Below are positions 60,470-64,000 of a DNA stretch of 64,000 nt, one piece after another. Position numbers and translations under genes: made by a program. The notes below the pieces were generated by a model. It ran no database searches and had not been told where the DNA came from. It saw only the letters and a program-made list of their open reading frames with translations. Positions within the stretch are counted from its first letter, which is position 1; each line of letters starts with the position of its first letter. This stretch comes from Ephemerocybe angulata (Eukaryota; Basidiomycota; Agaricomycetes; Agaricales; Psathyrellaceae): NCBI GenBank assembly GCA_013368325.1, contig JAACJK010000164.1, forward strand, positions 1,116,001-1,180,000. Reading direction: 5' to 3'.

Positions 60470-61850
60470 TAAACTGTCACAGTTCCAATGGCATCTCTCT
60501 GGGTCAACAGGACTACCCAGTAAGTCTGTACAACACAGGAAACGCCACTAGATGCCATCACTTTACCAATTGCACCAATATCTGCAGCTTCTGTGGCAGC
60601 ACCAAGCACCATGTCCTCTCCGGCACCTGCCTCGCGCTTGAGAAGTGAAGTATTTGATCTTGAGTACTTCAATCTGCACCTGCCGACCTCTGAATTTTCG
60701 GACCAAGGTGCTGGAGGTGAAGTCCGAGGACACCAACCCCACAGCAAATCCCACCCAGCCTCTGTGAGTGGGCGCTCCCCCAGGAACCCCGCTGCCTTTG
60801 CCCAGCTTGCTATCCAGCAGCAGGAAGCCCCCCACAGCAGGGGCAAGCACCCCGGGAGCGGCCAAGCTCCTCCTCTGCCCCTGTTCACCCTCTCTAGGAC
60901 ACAGACCATTTGATGGCCTGTCAGTCACCACCCAGCTCCTGTTACTCGTCCTTGGCCCTGGAGGATGGTCCCCCTCTTACCCAAGAGGTATGGTACCCCA
61001 CCATCGCAAATGTAGCCCCCACCCTGAAAGCAGTCTCCCAGTTCTTCTGCGCCACGGCTCCCCCTACTGATGCTGCGCTACTTGGCGAGGTCAAAAACCT
61101 CGCTGACTCTCTGCGTCGGTTGAGACCATCACGCACACCCAATGGGGCCCGCACCTCGCACCTGCCGAGTTCCCGGAGGACAAGGACCATATGATTCATC
61201 GCTTCGTGCCCCTCCCTCCTCCTGGACCAACCCGGATACTCATCCTCCCTCACCCGGCTGGGCCGGACAGGACTATGTGTTCCACCCTCCATACGACCCT
61301 GCCCAGGACTCTGCCCTCTCTGGAGGTAGGGGCCTCCAGCAGCACCGTACTCAGCGTCAGCATCGCGCCCCACAGCAGGGGCGAGCATCCTGGGGTCCCC
61401 AAAGCCTTCCAAACCCTCTGCCCTGACCCGGGGTACGAAACCCTCTGCCCTGACCTGGGGTACGAAACCCTCTGCCCTAGCTGCTCCTGGCCCGGATTCT
61501 GCTGTGCAGGACATCGAAATGGGAGAGGCTTCTCAGAAGCTTCTTAATCCGGCCACCTCTGGCCAGGACCTCCAGCTGTACGCCTGGGGCCCATGTGGCT
61601 CCTAGGCCCCAGCCCAAAGTGCCTGCGGTCCCTTTCCAGCACTGTATCCCAGCTGGGCTGCCCACTTGGCATCCCAACATTAGGATAGCAAGACACTTGC
61701 AACTACCCTCCGGTCCAAGCCCAAAGCACAGCACCCTCCAGGCTCGCACCCGTACCGGCTACCCAGCAACCCAAACCCAGTCCATATCGGCTACCTCACC
61801 CACGACCACCCATTCTGCCGAAGAATCTACACGGGAGAACACACTGGACA
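60470..61850. other. GC-rich unassigned segment with broken open frames
   Basis: Plus-strand open frames (from 60611, 60910 and 61142) are Pro/Ser-rich and shift frame. They include VKNLADSLRRLRPSRTP, which is vaguely gag- or ORF1-like. No catalytic or zinc motif supports an identity. Confidence 0.35.
61411..61480. repeat. 27-bp tandem repeat, 2.6 copies
   Basis: AAACCCTCTGCCCTGACCTG plus GGGTACG is repeated at 61411, 61438 and, partially, 61465. Confidence 0.9.
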
Positions 61851-63112
61851 TGCCCATGCATGCCCAAGCATGTCATCCGACCCCCTCGGGGGCGGACCGG
61901 AACCTGAAAGAGGTCGGGTTTAGCAATGAGCTCCTTCAACAAAGAGGGGATACGCCGGGTACATGGAAGGTCAGGGCACTCTCGGTTCAACATCCTGGAG
62001 GAAACCTCCTGCACGTGTGGTGCGCCTACTCAGACACGCCGCCATCGCTTTGAAGGTTAATACTCACCGATTGGGGCATGGTTGAGAATGCACCTGCACA
62101 GCTGTGTGCACAGATGATTATCGTCAGCCTGAGCCAAGTGCCGCCCTTGGCGTACGCTGGCTGGAGGATGTAGGAACTGGCTCCCCCTGTACCCCTCAGT
62201 GAGGAACTGGGTACTCTGTGACCTTTTAGCGCACATAGTTGAGGGATGTGGCTGGGTGCGCCGCCACAGGGACCGCCGGCAACCCACGCGCGTGCAGGTG
62301 CGCATCGTGGTGCAGGGTCCACTCCAGTTTAGAGGGGACCTGTACAAATTCAATGCAATAGCCTGCCAAGAGGGCAAGTCACGCCGCGAGGGCCTTGCAG
62401 ACTGCAAGGGAGTGAGCCTGCCCAGAGTGGACAGAGGGATCCATCATTGCCCACTTTGCCGAAGCGATGTGGTCAGTGAAGATGATGATCTTGTGGCAGT
62501 CGTCCCACCGACTAGCAGAGGCGACAGCCGCTTGGATCGCAAAGAGCTCTGCATCAGCAGAGAGAACCCATCCTGCTACCCATTGGGCAGAAGTCTTGTC
62601 GTCCTGGTCACCCTGCGTCATCACATATGCAGAGGCAGCCTGGTGGCTTTCATTCCTTGGGACAGAGCAATCCGTCCCAAAGCACGCGGTGTGCAGTTCA
62701 TCTGAGGCTTGCCAGTAGAGGAGGCCAAGCTCCGCCTGGCACGAAGCCAAGCCTTCCAGGCCCTTCCCCGTGTAGACATTGAACTTTGCTCACTCTGAGT
62801 ACACGTCCATAAGTTGGGATCCAGGAGCATTTTCTTCCGCGCACAGAGCAAATACCTCTGAGAGTCCTCCCAGCTGGGCGCTGGTTTGAGTTATAGTGTT
62901 GTGAACGATCCTCTGGCGCCCATGCCTCGGTAGCCAGGTCGCAGCACGATAGTTGGGCAGGGCTGTGCCTCTGAATTCTGCCCCCAGCAATGACCGCAGG
63001 GTATCCTGTAGATCGCTCTCTTGGACAGTTTCTGGAGATGAAGCCAGATGGGGGCGAGCCCAGCTAGGGACTCGACCCCACCAGTGGGGGAGGTGCGGAA
63101 GGATGTTGAGAA
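61850..63112 (-). mobile_element. 5'-truncated Tad-like LINE fragment
   Basis: The minus strand carries the end of a reverse transcriptase ORF (FRTSPTGGVESLAGLAPIWL, LQKLSKRAIYRIP), a spacer, and an RNase H domain (LSADAELFAIQAAVASA, HKIIIFTDHIASAKWA, VHSGQAHSLAVCKALA). A 3' tail with HAPIGEY follows. This order is that of the Tad1-type non-LTR group of fungi. Stops and frame changes, and the absence of most of the RT, show a dead 5'-truncated copy. Confidence 0.8.
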
Positions 63113-63134
63113 TGTGGAAATCTGCAGTGGTGAA

Positions 63135-63222
63135 CTGAAGTCCCAATAGTCAGGGTACTGAACTGAAGTCATTTAAGCGAAATACTACACACCTGAAGTC
63201 CCAATAGTCAGGGTACTGAACT
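63135..63222. repeat. 30-bp direct repeat at the LINE/Copia junction
   Basis: CTGAAGTCCCAATAGTCAGG plus GTACTGAACT occurs at 63135-63164 and again at 63193-63222, with 28 bp between. Confidence 0.9.
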
Positions 63223-63410
63223 AAGGGACGGGGATGCCTACAGCTGTGTCTAAATAAGTTGAACAGTCACATGAGAAGTCAGTCACATGAGAGATAAGCG
63301 GATTAGAGATGAGATAATAGAGAAAATGCGCAGATAAGGATGGATAAGGCTGATCTGCCTATGGATAAGGTTGGATAAGAGTGTAGTTACCAAGTCAACC
63401 ACTTCCAACA
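63223..63410 (-). repeat. Probable LTR remnant of the right-edge Copia element
   Basis: Read on minus, the sequence AGGGGAGTG (purine tract) precedes TGTTGGAAGTGG ending at 63410, the usual start of a 3' LTR directly after a Copia ORF. The far end of the LTR is not certain. Confidence 0.5.
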
Positions 63411-63436
63411 CACTCCCCTGACTGTAACACACTCCC

Positions 63437-64000
63437 CTAGTCCAACAGAACTCCCAAGCGGTCCCTTGCAAGGCGCACCAGAGGGAGGGCAAGTGCCTTG
63501 GTGAGCGCATCAGCAGGCTGCTCAGTGCCCGGGATGGGCACAGGCTGAATGCGGCCACTGTTGACCACATCTCTGAGCCAGAAGAAGCGCAAGTCAAGGT
63601 GCTTCATGCATCCGAAGTGCTCTGGATTCTTGCTGACACTGATAGCAGACTGGTTGTCGATGTGAAGCAGCGAAGCACCCTCCTGATGGAACCCAAACTC
63701 CCCAAGGATGTTGCGCATCTATAGAATCTCCTTGCCAGCCTCCACAGCAGCCATGTACTCTGCCTCTGTGCTGGAAAGCGCAACAATAGGCTGAAGCTTG
63801 CTGGACCAACCCACAGCACCACCAGCAATGGTAGTCACATATGCACCAGTAGAGCAACCAGAGTCAAGGCAGTCACCATGGGAGGCATCAAAATAGGTCT
63901 CAAACCTAACAGAGGCACCATTACCGCGGTAGGTGAGCTTGTAGTCCAGGTAGCGCAGGAGGTGTTTGAGGGCTGCCCAGTGTGCAGGGCCTGGGTTGGA
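63437..64000 (-). pseudogene. Copia polyprotein 3' end (RT tail and RNase H), cut by the window edge
   Basis: The minus strand encodes DASHGDCLDSGCSTGAYV, WSSKLQPIVALSSTEAEYMA, LLHIDNQSAISVSKNPEH and PADALTKALA, the RNase H end of a Copia pol. An in-frame TAG at 63720-63722 stands where Trp is conserved (EIL-W-MRNIL), so this copy is broken. It is a different family from the complete element at 35-41 kb. Confidence 0.85.

Noticed and set aside
60942..61514. Minus-strand 190-codon frame with EGFVPRVRA repeats
   Set aside because: Repeats are the translated 27-bp tandem repeat; no domain and frames are also open on plus.

Overview
This window is nuclear DNA of a filamentous basidiomycete, most likely an Agaricomycete. 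The evidence is compact genes with many 45-60 bp introns, fungal versions of housekeeping genes (CEF1, a Nup37-type nucleoporin, a diaphanous-type formin, class V myosin, COG4, Vps2), a Zn2Cys6 regulator, an F-box gene and an Agaricomycete-like set of mobile elements (Ty1/Copia, KDZ, Tc1/mariner, Tad-like LINE). I cannot name the species.

Positions 1-34,045 are a gene-dense, mostly intact block. In order it holds: CEF1 (cut by the left edge, minus), a Zn2Cys6 transcription factor (plus) whose reading frame is split by a 0.6-kb insertion, a Nup37-like nucleoporin (minus), a 59-aa membrane protein followed 3 nt later by UMP/CMP kinase (plus), a diacylglycerol/sphingosine-kinase-type lipid kinase (minus), a formin (minus) head-to-head with a class V myosin (plus), an AN1 zinc-finger protein (minus), Vps2/CHMP2 (plus), COG4 (minus), a PA14-containing GH3 beta-glucosidase (minus), and two hypothetical genes, one F-box. 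The formin/myosin pair is functionally coherent because formins build actin cables and myosin V moves cargo along them. COG4 and Vps2 add Golgi tethering and endosomal sorting. I built most coding models exon by exon, and in every complete model the splice phases add up to a whole number of codons.

Positions 34,064-64,000 are dominated by mobile elements. A complete Ty1/Copia element (35,156-41,331, LTRs that look identical, TATGT target duplication) sits inside a 948-codon gene of unknown function and cuts it in two. Next come a WSC-domain remnant, foldback-like arrays of degenerate palindromic repeats, and a decayed KDZ transposase region. Then comes an intact 4.18-kb Tc1/mariner-type element (52,471-56,649) with 66-bp terminal inverted repeats and TA target sites. 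It carries two genes: a DDE transposase and a convergently placed 541-aa protein of unknown function. A decayed second Tc1 transposase, minisatellites, a 5'-truncated LINE and the 3' end of a broken Copia element follow to the right edge.

The best candidates for something new are the two-gene Tc1/mariner-type element, the in-frame tandem ORFs at the UMP/CMP kinase locus, and the insertion in the transcription-factor exon, which either acts as a new intron or kills the gene.
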